DNA of 64,000 nt from Hormoscilla sp. GM7CHS1pb (lineage in GTDB: Bacteria > Cyanobacteriota > Cyanobacteriia > Cyanobacteriales > Desertifilaceae). The position numbers and the translations under genes are program-made. Each line of letters opens with the position of its first letter. The first letter of the stretch is position 1. The notes beneath the pieces are model-generated. The model saw nothing but the letters and a program-made list of their open reading frames with translations, did not search any database and was not told the origin of the DNA. Shown here piece by piece: positions 38,123 through 48,458 of this stretch. The stretch is taken from NCBI GenBank assembly GCA_014323675.1, contig JACONN010000002.1:434001-498000 (forward strand). Direction: 5' to 3'.

Positions 38123-38608
38123 CTAGAGTTCTCCAGCTAGCTTCAGCACAGCAGCCCGAGTAGAGGCATCCAGTCGGAAGCGAAGCGCATCAAGTTGGTC
38201 GAGTACCGGTGCTACAGCTGTCAAGTGTCCAGCTTGCTTTGCCTTCAATAGAACCCCCAGAGTACCTGTAAACTTAACACCCAGCTGGCGTGCGCAGCGC
38301 CTACCAAGGGCATCATCTAGTATAACAAGGGAATCTGGGATTTCTAATGCTAGGGCGATCGCCTCTTCTTCCCCGGAACCGAGTTCAGTAACTTGTGGTA
38401 ATATCTCTCTATTGATTGCTTTGCGAACTGCGATCCAAGATATAGAGACGATATTGGGAAGCGATACACCTGAGGCTATACCTATAGCGAGCTCATCAAC
38501 TACCGTCTGTGGCAGGATGATTTCGTTATACAAGATAGGGAGCAATGAGAGCAAATCAGTTTGATACAGGTATTGGATACATGAAGTATCTGCAATGATT
38601 TTAGGCAT
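38123..38608 (-). CDS. DUF3368 PIN-domain toxin
   Basis: A 161-residue protein of the DUF3368 family. ADTSCIQYLYQ (D7) begins the PIN fold, VVDELAIGI (E42) follows, LGSGEEEAIALAL (about 99-111) is the diagnostic GxGExxAIxLA motif and LVILDDALGRRCARQLG (about 116-132) has the D-D-x(2)-R-x-A pattern. Overlaps the UPF0175 gene by eight bases, the usual pairing. Probable RNase toxin. Intact. Confidence 0.85.
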   Translation of the reverse strand: MPKIIADTSCIQYLYQTDLLSLLPILYNEIILPQTVVDELAIGIASGVSLPNIVSISWIAVRKAINREILPQVTELGSGEEEAIALALEIPDSLVILDDALGRRCARQLGVKFTGTLGVLLKAKQAGHLTAVAPVLDQLDALRFRLDASTRAAVLKLAGEL

Positions 38609-38852
38609 TTGCTAAGTCCTCTATCAGTTCCGCCTCAGTTAGCCTAAACGTATCAACGCCATAATCTGCTAACTTACTCAAAAATACGACACGCGGCACC
38701 CCTGCCATATTAGCAGCTACCCCGTCAGATAGTTTACCTAATTCATAGAGTTTAACAGCAGAAGCTTGGCGCATTTCATCCCCTAGCTGTTTGGGTGTCA
38801 GATGCAGTGCCGACAATACCTCTTCTGGTAAGGTCATAGTAATTTCACTCAT
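38601..38852 (-). CDS. UPF0175 antitoxin
   Basis: An 83-residue protein from MSEITMTLPEEVLSALHL; a longer frame starts inside cobS, but this start matches the family and is kept in the duplicate at 37863. It has the helix-rich UPF0175 fold: KLYELGKLSDGVAANMAGVP, a HTH-like segment, then VVFLSKLADYGVD. It likely binds DNA and the DUF3368 toxin. The gene overlaps the toxin start (38601-38608). Confidence 0.8.
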   Translation of the reverse strand: MSEITMTLPEEVLSALHLTPKQLGDEMRQASAVKLYELGKLSDGVAANMAGVPRVVFLSKLADYGVDTFRLTEAELIEDLANA

Positions 38853-38875
38853 TGGATAATGGGTCTCCTTCTTCC

Positions 38876-39628
38876 TTAAACCGTCAGTAAGCATAATAAC
38901 ACAGCTTCGGTCCACTCTACGACTGCACCGTAGCTGTCCCCCGTATGTCCTCCCAATTTGTGATTAAACCAGGCCCCGACCAGAAAGGCGATCGCCATTG
39001 CTTCCAGGGCCATTCCCACTGCTATAGACCACTTTTCGGGTGCCAAAATCACTTGCAGGCCAGTTAAACCCAGCAGCAAAACCAACATCGGGACCACATC
39101 CCTAACAGAACGAATTGCTTTTTTGTGAAAGGCGCCTTTACCCCTAGGTTTGAGGTAGCGATAGCGCAGAATTGCCAGCATCTGTCCCCAACGTCCCCAA
39201 CCCGCGACCATCATTAATGCCAACCAGCGATCGGTCTCTATTTCCGTTAATGCGGCTGTTTTCAACAGGAGGATGCTAGCGCAGGCGATCGCTCCAAATG
39301 CTCCCGTGGCACTATCTGCCATCACCTGCAGACGCAGTTGGGGATCTGTTACCGCCAACCCATCTGCCGTATCCATCGCCCCATCCAAGTGCAGTCCTCC
39401 CGTTATCCCCACCCAGGCCACCACCACCAAAGCGCTACGACTCAAGACAGGCATTCCCAACATTGCTAAAAGCCCATCCAAAATGGCCAGTAAGCCACCA
39501 ATTAATAGCCCGATCGCCGGTGCGAATTTAGCTACTCCCTGGAATTTCAGCGCCCAAGAACCTGGCACTGGCAGACAAGTATAGAAGGCGATCGCAGCTG
39601 CGATCGAGGCCATAAGCTTTGTCGCCAA
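38876..39628 (-). CDS. cobS: adenosylcobinamide-GDP ribazoletransferase
   Basis: A 250-residue polytopic membrane enzyme. FYTCLPVPG (about 16-24), [15 protein letters not shown] (about 76-90; the DGxxDTADG core) and [16 protein letters not shown] near the C-terminus are CobS signatures. It joins adenosylcobinamide-GDP and alpha-ribazole in the last steps of cobalamin synthesis. Intact. Divergent from mnmE. Its 3' end is duplicated at 37863-38102. Confidence 0.9.
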   Translation of the reverse strand: MATKLMASIAAAIAFYTCLPVPGSWALKFQGVAKFAPAIGLLIGGLLAILDGLLAMLGMPVLSRSALVVVAWVGITGGLHLDGAMDTADGLAVTDPQLRLQVMADSATGAFGAIACASILLLKTAALTEIETDRWLALMMVAGWGRWGQMLAILRYRYLKPRGKGAFHKKAIRSVRDVVPMLVLLLGLTGLQVILAPEKWSIAVGMALEAMAIAFLVGAWFNHKLGGHTGDSYGAVVEWTEAVLLCLLTV

Positions 39629-39838
39629 AATTTATCCTCCAAATGTTAGTTATCAGATTTGCCATCTGTGTACCAAGACATAGGTTCCGGAAACAGCCCC
39701 ACTATGGGCTATTTCGTCTCAATGCCAGATAATTTATACATGGAAACTAAATCGAGATCGGCAAGATTTGGGAGCAGATTTAAATGATTGAGTTAAGATT
39801 ATAAGCTGAAGAGGTCAGATGTAGCATAAAAATAGGAG

Positions 39839-41224
39839 ATGTCACAAATACTGAGGCAAGGTGTCACGATCGCAGGAGTGGCAACAGCAGTTTGTCCCGG
39901 AACAGGGTAGTATAGGCATTGTGCGGGTGTCCGGACCAGAGGCGATCGCCATTGCCCGCACCCTCTTCCACGCACCGGAAAACAAGCTTGGGAAACTCAC
40001 CGCATCCTCTATGGCTACCTGCGCCATCCCCAGACAAAACAGCTGGTGGACGAAGCCTTGTTACTAATTATGAAGGCTCCCAGATCCTATACCCGAGAAG
40101 ATATCATAGAATTTCACTGTCATGGCGGCATGATAGTGGTACAGCAAGTCTTGCAACTGTGTTTAGAACAGGGGGCAGTCCTGGCGCAACCAGGAGAATT
40201 TACCCTGAGAGCATTTTTGCACGGACGCCTGGATTTAACTCAAGCCGAGAGTATAGCTGACTTAGTGGGGGCCCGATCGCCCGAGGCGGCCCAAAGAGCT
40301 TTAGCTGGTAGCATGGGTAAATTAGCCCAACCCATCCGGAAATTACGGAGTCGCTGTTTGGATATTCTCGCTCAAATAGAAGCCCGGATAGATTTTGACG
40401 AAGATTTACCGCCCTTGGATGAAGCAGCGGTAATTGCTAGCATTGAGGAGATGGTAGCAGAGTTAACCGATATTCTCGCAACAGCAGATCGAGGGGAATT
40501 ATTGCGCAAAGCGCTCAAGGTTGCTATTGTCGGACGCCCCAATGTGGGAAAATCTAGTTTGTTGAATGCTTGGAGTCGGAGCGATCGGGCGATCGTCACC
40601 GACTTGCCCGGTACTACCCGGGATGTGGTAGAATCTCAGCTAGTAGTGCGGGGAATTCCCGTGCAAGTGCTGGATACAGCCGGGATCAGGGATACAACAG
40701 ATCGGGTGGAGAAAATCGGCGTGGAACGATCGTGCATCGCCGCCAAAACAGCCGATCTAGTCTTGCTCACCATAGACGCGGAAGCGGGATGGACGCCAGA
40801 GGATGAGGTAGTCTACTCCCAGGTAGGCGATCGACCCTTAATTCTGGTCATCAACAAAATTGACCTGGTAGAAACAATTGATAAATTATTCTACCCCAAG
40901 ACTATTACTCGCGCAGTAGCCACCGCCGCCACCCAGAATCAGGGAATTGCCGATTTAGAACAAGCGATCTCGTCTGCTGTTAATGCTGGTAATATCAAAG
41001 CAGCTAACTTAGATTTCGCCATTAATCAACGCCAATCAGATGCCTTGACTAAAAGTAAAACTTCCTTGCAACAAGTCAAAGCTACCATAGCAGAGCGATT
41101 ACCGCTAGATTTTTGGACCATTGACTTGCGAGGCGCCTTTCACGCCCTCTCAGAAGTGACCGGTGAAGAAGTAACTGAATCTATGCTCGATCGCATCTTT
41201 AGTCGGTTTTGTATTGGCAAATAG
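39839..41224 (+). pseudogene. mnmE: tRNA modification GTPase MnmE, two frameshifts in the N-terminal domain
   Basis: From ATG 39839 the frame reads [18 protein letters not shown]. An extra T near 39891 hides [13 protein letters not shown], and a second shift near 39979 hides the next part ([20 protein letters not shown]). From 40046 the frame is open to 41224 with the TrmE domain (IIEFHCHGG), G1 [11 protein letters not shown]3 DTAGIRDT, G4 INKIDL and the terminal CIGK. The corrected length, about 460 residues, is normal. MnmE with MnmG modifies U34 of tRNAs and is conserved in single copy, so two shifts are better explained by sequence error than by loss. Confidence 0.85.
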
Positions 41225-41339
41225 CTCCCTGACCCTAGCTATCTGAATCTATGCTCGCTAGTGATGAGGCAAGCTCGTGAACAAGCAACGATCGGGTAAA
41301 GTTGGTGAATCCCCCAACAATCAATCGATCAGAAAGAAG

Positions 41340-42290
41340 TATTGTCATTTTAATTAAAAAGAGACAGAAGTAAGCTAAAATAAAAAGAGGATATTTTTAA
41401 GGATTGATAACAATGTCGTACAGTCTAGACTTAAGGCAAAAAGTTATAACTTATCTAGAGAATGGTGGCTCCATTACGAAGGCAGCGAAAATTTTTGGAA
41501 TAGGACGAGCCACTATATACAGATGGTTAAATCGTCAAAACCTAGAGCCAACCAAGGTGGAACGACGTCAGAGAAAACTGGATTGGAAAGCATTAGAAAA
41601 AGATGTCCAAGAAAATCCTGATGCCAAATTGATAGAGAGAGCTAAAAAATTTGGAGTCCACCCGACTGCTATCTGGTATGCACTCAACAAAATACAAATT
41701 ACCCGAAAAAAAAAAGAACTCCGGTATCGAGAAAGAAACAGAGAAGAAAGAATAAAGTATTATAGAATTTTGCCTTATCAAAATGTATGGAAGTGAAAGT
41801 CTTGTATTCATTGATGAGTCAGGGTTTGAGGATATTCAGTCTTGTATTTATGGATGGTCGAAAAAAGGTAAAAAAGTGTATGGAGAAAAACAAGGGAAAC
41901 GGGGAACCAGAGAAAATTTAGTAGCAGGACGAAGAAAAAAAGAAAAAGATTTAATTGCGCCAATGTTATTTAGAGGTAGTCTAAATGCTGATGGTATGAT
42001 CGGTTGGTTAGTAAAATATTTATTACCGGAATTAAAAATTATTTCAATATTAATCATGGACAATGCACCTATTCATAGAAAGAACGTGATTAGAGATTTA
42101 GTAGAGTCAGCAGGTCATAAAGTATTATTTTTGCCAAAATACTCTCCCGACCTCAATGATATTGAGCATGATTTTAGTGCCTTAAAGAGAGCCAGAATGT
42201 ATGCACCTGTAGGCACATCTTTGGATGAAGTTATCCGGGATTATTGTGCTATTTAGTGCTGTCTCATTGTTATTTAAAGACATCTATGAA
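41340..42290 (+). mobile_element. IS630-family insertion sequence
   Basis: Approximate ends: tgtcattttaattaaaaaga(gacag) on the left (41344) and the complement of ctgtctcattgttatttaaa(gaca) on the right (about 42264-42287). TA dinucleotides flank both sides, as expected for IS630. The right end lies against the methyltransferase coding region. Confidence 0.75.
41404..42256 (+). CDS. IS630-family transposase in two overlapping frames
   Basis: Frame 1 (41404-41796) is the DNA-binding part: YSLDLRQKVITYLENGGSIT, then a HTH (AAKIFGIGRATIYRWLNR). Frame 2 (41783-42256) is the DDE part: FIDESGFE, ILIMDNAPIHR, LPKYSPDLNDIEHDFS. The overlap of 14 bases with a purine-rich 3' end of frame 1 is the arrangement of many IS630 elements that use a programmed frameshift. 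Residue E of the last motif is in NDIEHDF. Probably functional. Confidence 0.85.
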
Positions 42291-42812
42291 AGATACAGCG
42301 TCACGGGATTTTATCAGCAATTTGGGGATGATTACAGGAATCCTCACGAACCTGCGATTAACAGGATGATTCAACTAGCTGTCCAGAAATGGCCGCTGGA
42401 TTTACAGAAGGTATTAGACTTAGCTTGTGGCAGCGGGGAAGTAACATTAGCGCTGCATAACTTTGGATATGATAACATAGATGCCATCGATCCATATACA
42501 TATAATGCTTATAGCCAACGCACGGGGAAAGGAGCAGAAACATACAGTTTTGAAGATATTGGCAATGGAATACTCTGGGGGAGATATTATAGTTTAATTA
42601 TTTGTAGCTTTGCTTTGCATTTGCTGAGTGAATCCCGTCTGCCTATAGTAGCATATAACCTGAGTGCGATCGCCGATTCTCTAGTAATTATCACCCCTCA
42701 CAAGCGCCCTCACTTGCAACCGGAATGGGGATGGAACTACCGGGATGAACTGGTACTAGACTCCGTGCGATCGCGCTTTTATGTCAGCAGGGTGTTGAGA
42801 ATTGAAAATTGA
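42257..42812 (+). pseudogene. class I SAM-dependent methyltransferase, 5' end altered by IS630
   Basis: The reading frame is open from 42225 within the IS630 end. The family part starts KDIYERYSVTGFYQQFGDDYRNPHE (given as KDIYERYSVTGF to YRNPHE), then motif I VLDLACGSGEVTLAL (about 60-74 of the open frame), followed by AIDPYTYNAY and ICSFALHLL. The start codon of the original gene is not visible and was probably removed or separated by the insertion; translation might begin in IS sequence. Substrate unknown. The 3' end at 42812 appears complete. Confidence 0.65.
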
Positions 42813-42920
42813 AATATGAGGGATTTGACTATATGACTAACAATCGAGGATCGAAATCAAGGAATTACAATCAGGAGCATCCCGTCCTTGTGCAAGGCAT
42901 GAATGCTATTGACAACCGAT

Positions 42921-43376
42921 TTATTCATCTGTAGATTGAGCGTGAAGATTAAGGGCGTAATCTCGATAACGTTCCAAATCTGCCTGGAGGGTGGATTCTA
43001 CAATTTGACCCAGAAACAGGTTATTCATCACTGGACCGAGAATGCCAGGAATAGCGTAAGCAACGGTTAGCTTCACGATACTGCTGCCGTGACGGTCATA
43101 AAAACGCACGGCCCCTCGGTTAGGCAAGCCATTCACTGATTCCCACTGAATAATCTGCTGTGGCACTACCTTCACTATGCGAGACAACCAACTGAATTGG
43201 AAGGCCCCTGAAGCCAGTTTCCATTTGGATAACTCTCGATTTTCCTCTAGTATCTGAACCGAATCAATCCATTTCATCCAGCGGGGCATCTGTTCTATAT
43301 CAGACCAGAGGTGCCACGCTAACTCAATGGGAACCTCTACCTGTATTTTTAAAGTATGTTCTAACCAATCTGCCAT
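42921..43376 (-). CDS. SRPBCC-family protein beside crtQ
   Basis: A 151-residue protein from MADWLEHTLKIQVEVPIELA; the upstream extension is not conserved-looking. The START-like fold is marked by AWHLWSDIEQMPRWMKWIDSV, WKLASGAFQFSWLSRI and a C-terminal long helix (ESTLQADLERYRDYAL). In many cyanobacteria this gene directly follows zeta-carotene desaturase (slr0941 after slr0940 in Synechocystis), and the order here is the same. It may bind a hydrophobic ligand; its role is not proven. Confidence 0.8.
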   Translation of the reverse strand: MADWLEHTLKIQVEVPIELAWHLWSDIEQMPRWMKWIDSVQILEENRELSKWKLASGAFQFSWLSRIVKVVPQQIIQWESVNGLPNRGAVRFYDRHGSSIVKLTVAYAIPGILGPVMNNLFLGQIVESTLQADLERYRDYALNLHAQSTDE

Positions 43377-43605
43377 CTTGCTAATTGGGCGTTGCACAAC
43401 AACGGGATGATAAGGGTTGAAAATTGCCGGAAATTCAAGACCATTGACTGCTATCATGCCAAAAATGTGCAACACTCGCAGCGGAGGGGCCCGGAGCTGT
43501 CGTGTCCAGAGCCTTTCGTTTCCGGAGACTTTCGTTTCCGGAGACGCCCACCCATGTCGTGCGCGGTCCCGACACGACAGGGTGGGCGCTCTCGGACACG
43601 AGCTG

Positions 43606-45045
43606 CTAATTGTTTATTGCTGCTAAAATTGCTTTTGCAGCTTGACGTCCGGAGAGAGTAGCACCTTCCATGCTGTCGATGTAGTCTTGCTGGGTGTAGC
43701 TACCGGCCAGGAAAAAGTTAGCTACTGGGGTTTGCTGCGGTGGCCGATAGGGATCCATGCCAGGAGCTTCCCGGTAAAGAGATTGAGCAAGCTTGACTAC
43801 CGTATACCAAGTCATGTTTAATTCCCGTGCGGAAGGGAATAGATCCTGGACTTGCTCGAGCACATGCTGGGCGATCGCCTCATTACTCTGTTTGATAAAC
43901 GGATCTCCGGGCGTCAAGACCAGCTGCAACAGAGAACCTTGCCCCGGACGATAATAATCTTTGGGGCTAGCTAAGGCCAAGTCCGCAAAACAGGAGAAGT
44001 CCGCATCCGGAGTATAAAGCAAATTATCCATGCCTGCGGCCTCGCGAAGTTGCTGGCGCTTTTCGGCGTCATGCAACTCCGTCACCCAACCATCAAACCT
44101 CAGCTGTACTGTGGCGACTGGCACCGTGTCTAGTTTATAGATCCGATCGAAGGAAGGCCATTGGCGCCATTCTGGGGGTAAAAGTCGCTGAGTGCCGGGG
44201 ACATCCCCCGCACAGACATAGACATCAGCAGTTATAGTTTCTTCTGTCTCCCCTTGAGCAACCACAATACCAGTTACCTTAGTAAGTCCATCCTCTTCAG
44301 CAAACAGAATTTCCCGGACCCGGCGGCGGGTGTAGATTTTCGTGCCTCGCGCTTCCAGATAGTTCAATATCGGTTTGTGCAGGTATTCATCGGGGGAACC
44401 TGCCAGCATCCGCAATACCGACGCTTCGCTTTTTGCCGCAAATAGCTGGAAGATCGTCAGCATGCAACGGGCCGAAATATTTTCCGTGTCGATAAAACCC
44501 AGCGCATAGGCGATCGGGTTCCACATCCGCTTCAGGCTACCGAACGATCCCCCTTGCTTGCGGAACCAGTCAGCAAAGCTGAGGCGATCCAAATCCCGGA
44601 TCGTTTTCATCGCTCCAGTAAAGTCTACCAAACCCCGCACGATCGGGCTAGTCCCCAGAGCGATCGCATTTTGCAGCTTATCGAGTAATGACAGCTGAGA
44701 CGTGGTAAAAAATGCCTTAAGTCCGTTAAAAGGCGCACCTGTAAAGAAGCGAAAATCCAATGCGCCTATTTTACCTCCCCGGTTAACGAAGGTATGGATA
44801 TGTTCTTTCAGAAGCAGATTTTCCAATGCCCCCACCTTCTGCATCAGATCGAATAGCTGATAGTAGCAACCGAAGAATACATGTAAACCCATTTCCACAT
44901 GGTTCCCCGACTCATCAACCCAGCTACCTACCTTCCCCCCCACAAAGGGACGAGATTCAAATATTTCCACTTCATGGCCGGCATCTGCTAATTCTACCGC
45001 CGTCGCCATGCCTGCTAGTCCTGCCCCTACTATTGCCACCCGCAT
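43606..45045 (-). CDS. crtQ: zeta-carotene desaturase, plant/CrtP-type
   Basis: A 479-residue FAD enzyme. I start at [20 protein letters not shown] (GxGxxG dinucleotide fold) because upstream codons do not fit the family. [39 protein letters not shown] and the C-terminal [20 protein letters not shown], then LSGRQAA, identify the desaturase. It converts zeta-carotene to lycopene via neurosporene on thylakoid membranes, with plastoquinone as likely acceptor. Intact. The gap to the SRPBCC gene (43377-43605) carries ccggagacgcccacccatgt-type repeats. Confidence 0.9.
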   Translation of the reverse strand: MRVAIVGAGLAGMATAVELADAGHEVEIFESRPFVGGKVGSWVDESGNHVEMGLHVFFGCYYQLFDLMQKVGALENLLLKEHIHTFVNRGGKIGALDFRFFTGAPFNGLKAFFTTSQLSLLDKLQNAIALGTSPIVRGLVDFTGAMKTIRDLDRLSFADWFRKQGGSFGSLKRMWNPIAYALGFIDTENISARCMLTIFQLFAAKSEASVLRMLAGSPDEYLHKPILNYLEARGTKIYTRRRVREILFAEEDGLTKVTGIVVAQGETEETITADVYVCAGDVPGTQRLLPPEWRQWPSFDRIYKLDTVPVATVQLRFDGWVTELHDAEKRQQLREAAGMDNLLYTPDADFSCFADLALASPKDYYRPGQGSLLQLVLTPGDPFIKQSNEAIAQHVLEQVQDLFPSARELNMTWYTVVKLAQSLYREAPGMDPYRPPQQTPVANFFLAGSYTQQDYIDSMEGATLSGRQAAKAILAAINN

Positions 45046-45181
45046 GTTCTTTTCCCTATCTATTTCCTTGCCTATATTCTGACATCTGCTCAGCCCTAGC
45101 ACTGCTTGCGCTTTTTCTCAAGAAATTTATTTTCATTCTTTTCCGCCTCCAAAAGCGCCTATCATACCCAACAAGAGGGTA

Positions 45182-45302
45182 TATAGCAAGCCGTGCAAGA
45201 GTTGTGCAACTGAGTTAATTTAAATGAAATCCTTACCAGGCAATAGTTTCCGCCGCGTTCGCACCTGCCGAAAATTTACACAAATGATTTAGGTTCGCTA
45301 TA
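45182..45302. mobile_element. second MITE-like family, TATAGC ends, copy 2
   Basis: Begins tatagcaagccgtgcaagag and ends acaaatgatttaggttcgct(ata). It shares gagttgtgcaactg and cgaaaattt.cacaaatgat with the copy at 30124-30240, while the centre differs. Confidence 0.55.
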
Positions 45303-45382
45303 TTATTTCAGGAAATTCTCTCTAGATACTGCCTACTTATTTTACCGTATGGACCGCGTTCCAGATAGATTTTGCGCAAGTT

Positions 45383-45490
45383 CGATATCTCCTGCTGTGC
45401 TCTTGTCCCAGGGGACTCGTGATATCTTTTGCGTGCCTTGTCCTGAAGGACAAGAGCACGGCAAAAGATATCAAACACAGGAGATATCGC
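45383..45490. repeat. nested palindromic repeat (gatatctcctg type)
   Basis: cgatatctcctg at the left and caggagatatcg at the right enclose gctcttgtcccaggggactc and its near complement. A shorter relative lies at 50319-50371. Confidence 0.75.
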
Positions 45491-45790
45491 CGAAACATTC
45501 AGCAAGGGAATCTGTTTCCCATCCACCCTCTCCTATTTGTTTAACATACCACAACTGCAATCCATCTCAGCTCTGTGATTTGGTCGATTTTCTCTAGAAT
45601 TTCCCTATCAACCTTGACTGATATTTGTTCTTTTCGGTTAGCATGGCACCTTGTTTCATCTTCTCTTCTACATACTCTCCTCTAATGACTAGCGTTCCAC
45701 TGGCAATATCTTTCCGATCGCCCTCAAAGCTTCAAAGCTATCTTTATCCCCACCATACCCTGCACGGCCCTAAACTGGCCCATTTTGTCC
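45491..45790 (-). pseudogene. degraded ribbon-helix-helix-like gene
   Basis: On the minus strand one frame reads KEQISVKVDREILEKIDQIT (about 45655-45600), and another resumes with LQLWYVKQIGEGGWETDSLA (about 45570-45510). Together they resemble a short RHH antitoxin interrupted by an indel near 45580. The upstream part (45700-45790) has no clear frame. Weak evidence; no partner gene was found. Confidence 0.35.
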
Positions 45791-45792
45791 TC

Positions 45793-46119
45793 TTAAATCC
45801 TTTTTCTCAGGTTTTTGACTAAGTTAGGATAAAGTTTAGTTAATGTTTCCTGTTTCGGCTCATCTTCTGCCAGTGAATCTTCGCTTGCTGATATTTCCGT
45901 CACTACCGCATCTGTGATATCTGGATAATATGCGCACCAATTGCTAATTGCATCCGCCACTTCCTGATTTGACGCCTTGTTAAAATCTGCCATCATGTCA
46001 TCCAGTTCCCCTATCGCTTCAACCACCTCAACCTCTTCAAATAATTCTGGTTGCCATTCAAATACTCGCAGAAACGCTGCAATAAATTCTTCATCTTCTG
46101 TCATTGCTAACTTCTCCAT
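45793..46119 (-). CDS. small acidic protein of unknown function
   Basis: A 108-residue, strongly acidic protein (MEKLAMTEDEEFIAAFLRVF, VVEAIGELDDMMADF), with a more basic end (LVKNLRKRI). It is mostly helical in appearance, without a membrane segment. No family is recognised. From 46120 to 46559 there is no gene; that stretch holds the hairpin listed separately and probable IS66 flanking sequence. Confidence 0.5.
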   Translation of the reverse strand: MEKLAMTEDEEFIAAFLRVFEWQPELFEEVEVVEAIGELDDMMADFNKASNQEVADAISNWCAYYPDITDAVVTEISASEDSLAEDEPKQETLTKLYPNLVKNLRKRI

Positions 46120-46428
46120 TTTTCCTCATATTTTTTTCATTATTTCCTGGTTTGGACATAACATTCTCTAATTCTTTTTGCTCTCATATCACCCGATCTA
46201 GGGCCTACTGACAACTCACTACTGACAAGCACCGCTCTAGTCATCAGTGTTATTATAGCATAACTAACGGGTCTCCTTGGGTTTTTGTGATAAGTAAAAC
46301 TTATATATACGCCAAATCAAGCTAAAGCTTTTTTCTTGTCCTAAATTGGATCTCAGTATACAACTTACACTATAAACCCAGGAGAAGTTGCTCAATATGT
46401 TGGTGGGGAGTGATTTCCACACGAGAGT

Positions 46429-46456
46429 AGCTCCTGCAGCTTTTTAAACAGGAGCT
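46429..46456. other. isolated hairpin agctcctg/caggagct
   Basis: A perfect 8-bp stem with a 12-base loop (cagctttttaaa). The surrounding 46385-46555 is AT-poor and structured-looking (ggtggggagtgatttccaca; taggtggaaactacacaagc), unlike the AT-rich flanks. It may be a transposon end or a small RNA; this cannot be decided. Confidence 0.3.
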
Positions 46457-46559
46457 GATGTCGCACTTAATGAGTCTGTCCTTTATAACAAGGAGCTGTA
46501 ACACCCTTGGTGCTTAGGTGGAAACTACACAAGCGAGACTTGGAGTCAATGGTTTATGT

Positions 46560-48115
46560 TTATGTTGGTTTTGGCGGCTGCATCTGTTGAATTAGCGTGG
46601 ACAACGCTGGCATCTTGAAAGATTTGGAAATTCGATCCTTAATGTACGAATAAAAATTCACTCCGTTTTTGCGGCAGGTGTCAACCAGAGCCAAAAACAC
46701 TTCCCACGCCTGAGTCCCCTGTAGAGTGCGGGTTCCATTGGAGATTTTGCGCTTAATCACATACTCCCGGACTGTCCGCTCTGCCTCATTATTGTCAAGA
46801 GGAACTTCAGGAAAATCTAGAACTAATAGTAAATAAGGCTTCTTCTGTTTTGTTAAATCAATTCTATGATCTAAAGCACTGTATCCGGTTTGACGGGAAA
46901 ACAATTTGTCAAATTCGGTTTCAAGCAACAGTTTTTGTTGTCGCTGCTCTTCTGTGCTTTGCTGTTGATAGGCTTTGAGTTGATAATAGTAAATCCAAAA
47001 ATAAGAGAGAAATTGTGCCAGGCTTTTTTGATGAGAGGGAACCAGAGGAGTCAGCTTTTCGTAGTGTCGTCCTTCATGAATCCAGCATAAACTACGATGG
47101 TTCGTCTGGTTGTGAAATTGTCCCGCGTCATCAGCCACCAAAATATCTATGTAGTCCCCGAGCTGCTTTTTCTTCTTGTCAGGCAAAATACTGTCAACTA
47201 AATCATCTGATTGAACAACTGCTAATTCAGTTGGATCCAACTGCAATTCGTTTAACATTTGGAGAACTGTTTCAGAGTTTTTGCGCTCTCTGGTAAAAAA
47301 ACTGCTATAGTAAGGATTGCAGAGTGTGAATACATAGCAATTTTTCCCATTAACCCGCATCCCCGTATCATCAATTTGGTGATAACTGGTACTGCCCAGT
47401 CCCGCTTCTAAAATAGCATTTCGTTCTTCAGTAAATTCTCTTAAATATTGCCGAGTTATTAAGTTAGATATTTTTCCCGCCGAGATTACTATTCCCTGAG
47501 ACGGCAACAATTTAAGAATCTTTTCTTCTGGCACTCGTAACTGATAATACAAAGTGAGAACAAATGCTTCGAGTTCACTCCCGTAAGATTTGCCTTTTAA
47601 TCCTTGCGGCAACTGGGCTTCGTAAAATTTCTCCGTACTAGGTGAATAGAGTCTTTCTAGTCGATAAATAACCGTGTCTGTTTTAAATATAATATTTTGA
47701 ATTGTTACTTCTCGGTAGCCTCTATGGGTGATATCTGACGGCAAGTTACTCCGAGCCAGTTTGATAACCTCTTCTCTGTCAATATGAATAAGTTGGCGAC
47801 GTTCCTGGGGGGGGTTTTCGGTTTTTTCTTTTTTCGCTCTCGACTATTGGGCTGCTCTGGTTTGGCCTCCGCAGAAGTATCAGCTTTAGAAGTATCAGCT
47901 TTGGCTTGAGGTTTGATGTCAGGTTTTCCCTTGTGCCCTTTGAGCGCGGCTATTTCATCTCTCAATCGTTGATTGTCAGCTTTCAATTCAAGGTTTTGGC
48001 TGTATAGGTCTTCTAGGTAATTGAGTAACCGCTGCAAAACTTCCCGACTTTTTGGGTCGAGATTCTCTGTGTCTTGGTCGAGGTCAGCAAGCCAATTCTT
48101 AGTCATGTCTTCCAA
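46560..48115 (-). CDS. IS66-family transposase, one frameshift
   Basis: The first frame (48115-47705) has a coiled coil (LEDLYSQNLELKADNQRLRD) and a Lys/Pro linker. The second (47744-46560) has the catalytic IS66 domain: YHQIDDTGMRVNGK, DILVADDAGQFHNQ, RSLCWIHEGRHYEKL and VPLDNNEAERTVREYVIKRK. A run of eight C near 47811-47818 (nine needed) breaks the frame between KPKTPP and the expected QERRQLIHIDREEV. The corrected length is about 516 residues. Element ends were not identified. Confidence 0.85.
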
Positions 48116-48458
48116 CTTACTACTTATTTATCGAATTTGTCAACCCTGGGCGCGGGATTTTGAAAAAAATCAGCTGTCGCGCATCTCAACTGCATATTCG
48201 GGCGCTCGGCTGCCGACTCACCACTTCGAGGTCAAAACCCCCCACCCCGTAAGCATTTGAGAAGTTTTCGCTCCTCAAAAATTGCTCTTGTCCTGTTAGG
48301 CATTCCGAGGCAGTACAAGGGCTGTTCACTCCAGTCCGATGGCCCGAGTAACTATGCAGTACCGGCAGTACCCATATTCCTTCACCACCAAGATCTTGAG
48401 CAATTACACCCAGGAGAGCCTACTAACAACTGATGACTAGCAACCACAGATTATAACA
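48116..48458. other. intergenic
   Basis: 343 bases, no gene. It shares gctgtcgcgcatc(t/g)c(a)actgcatat with 50852-50880, a dispersed repeat. Confidence 0.45.

Noticed and set aside
41404-42256. IS630 transposase as a broken gene
   Set aside because: Two overlapping frames with a short overlap are the usual arrangement in many IS630 elements, so I do not count it among the lesions.
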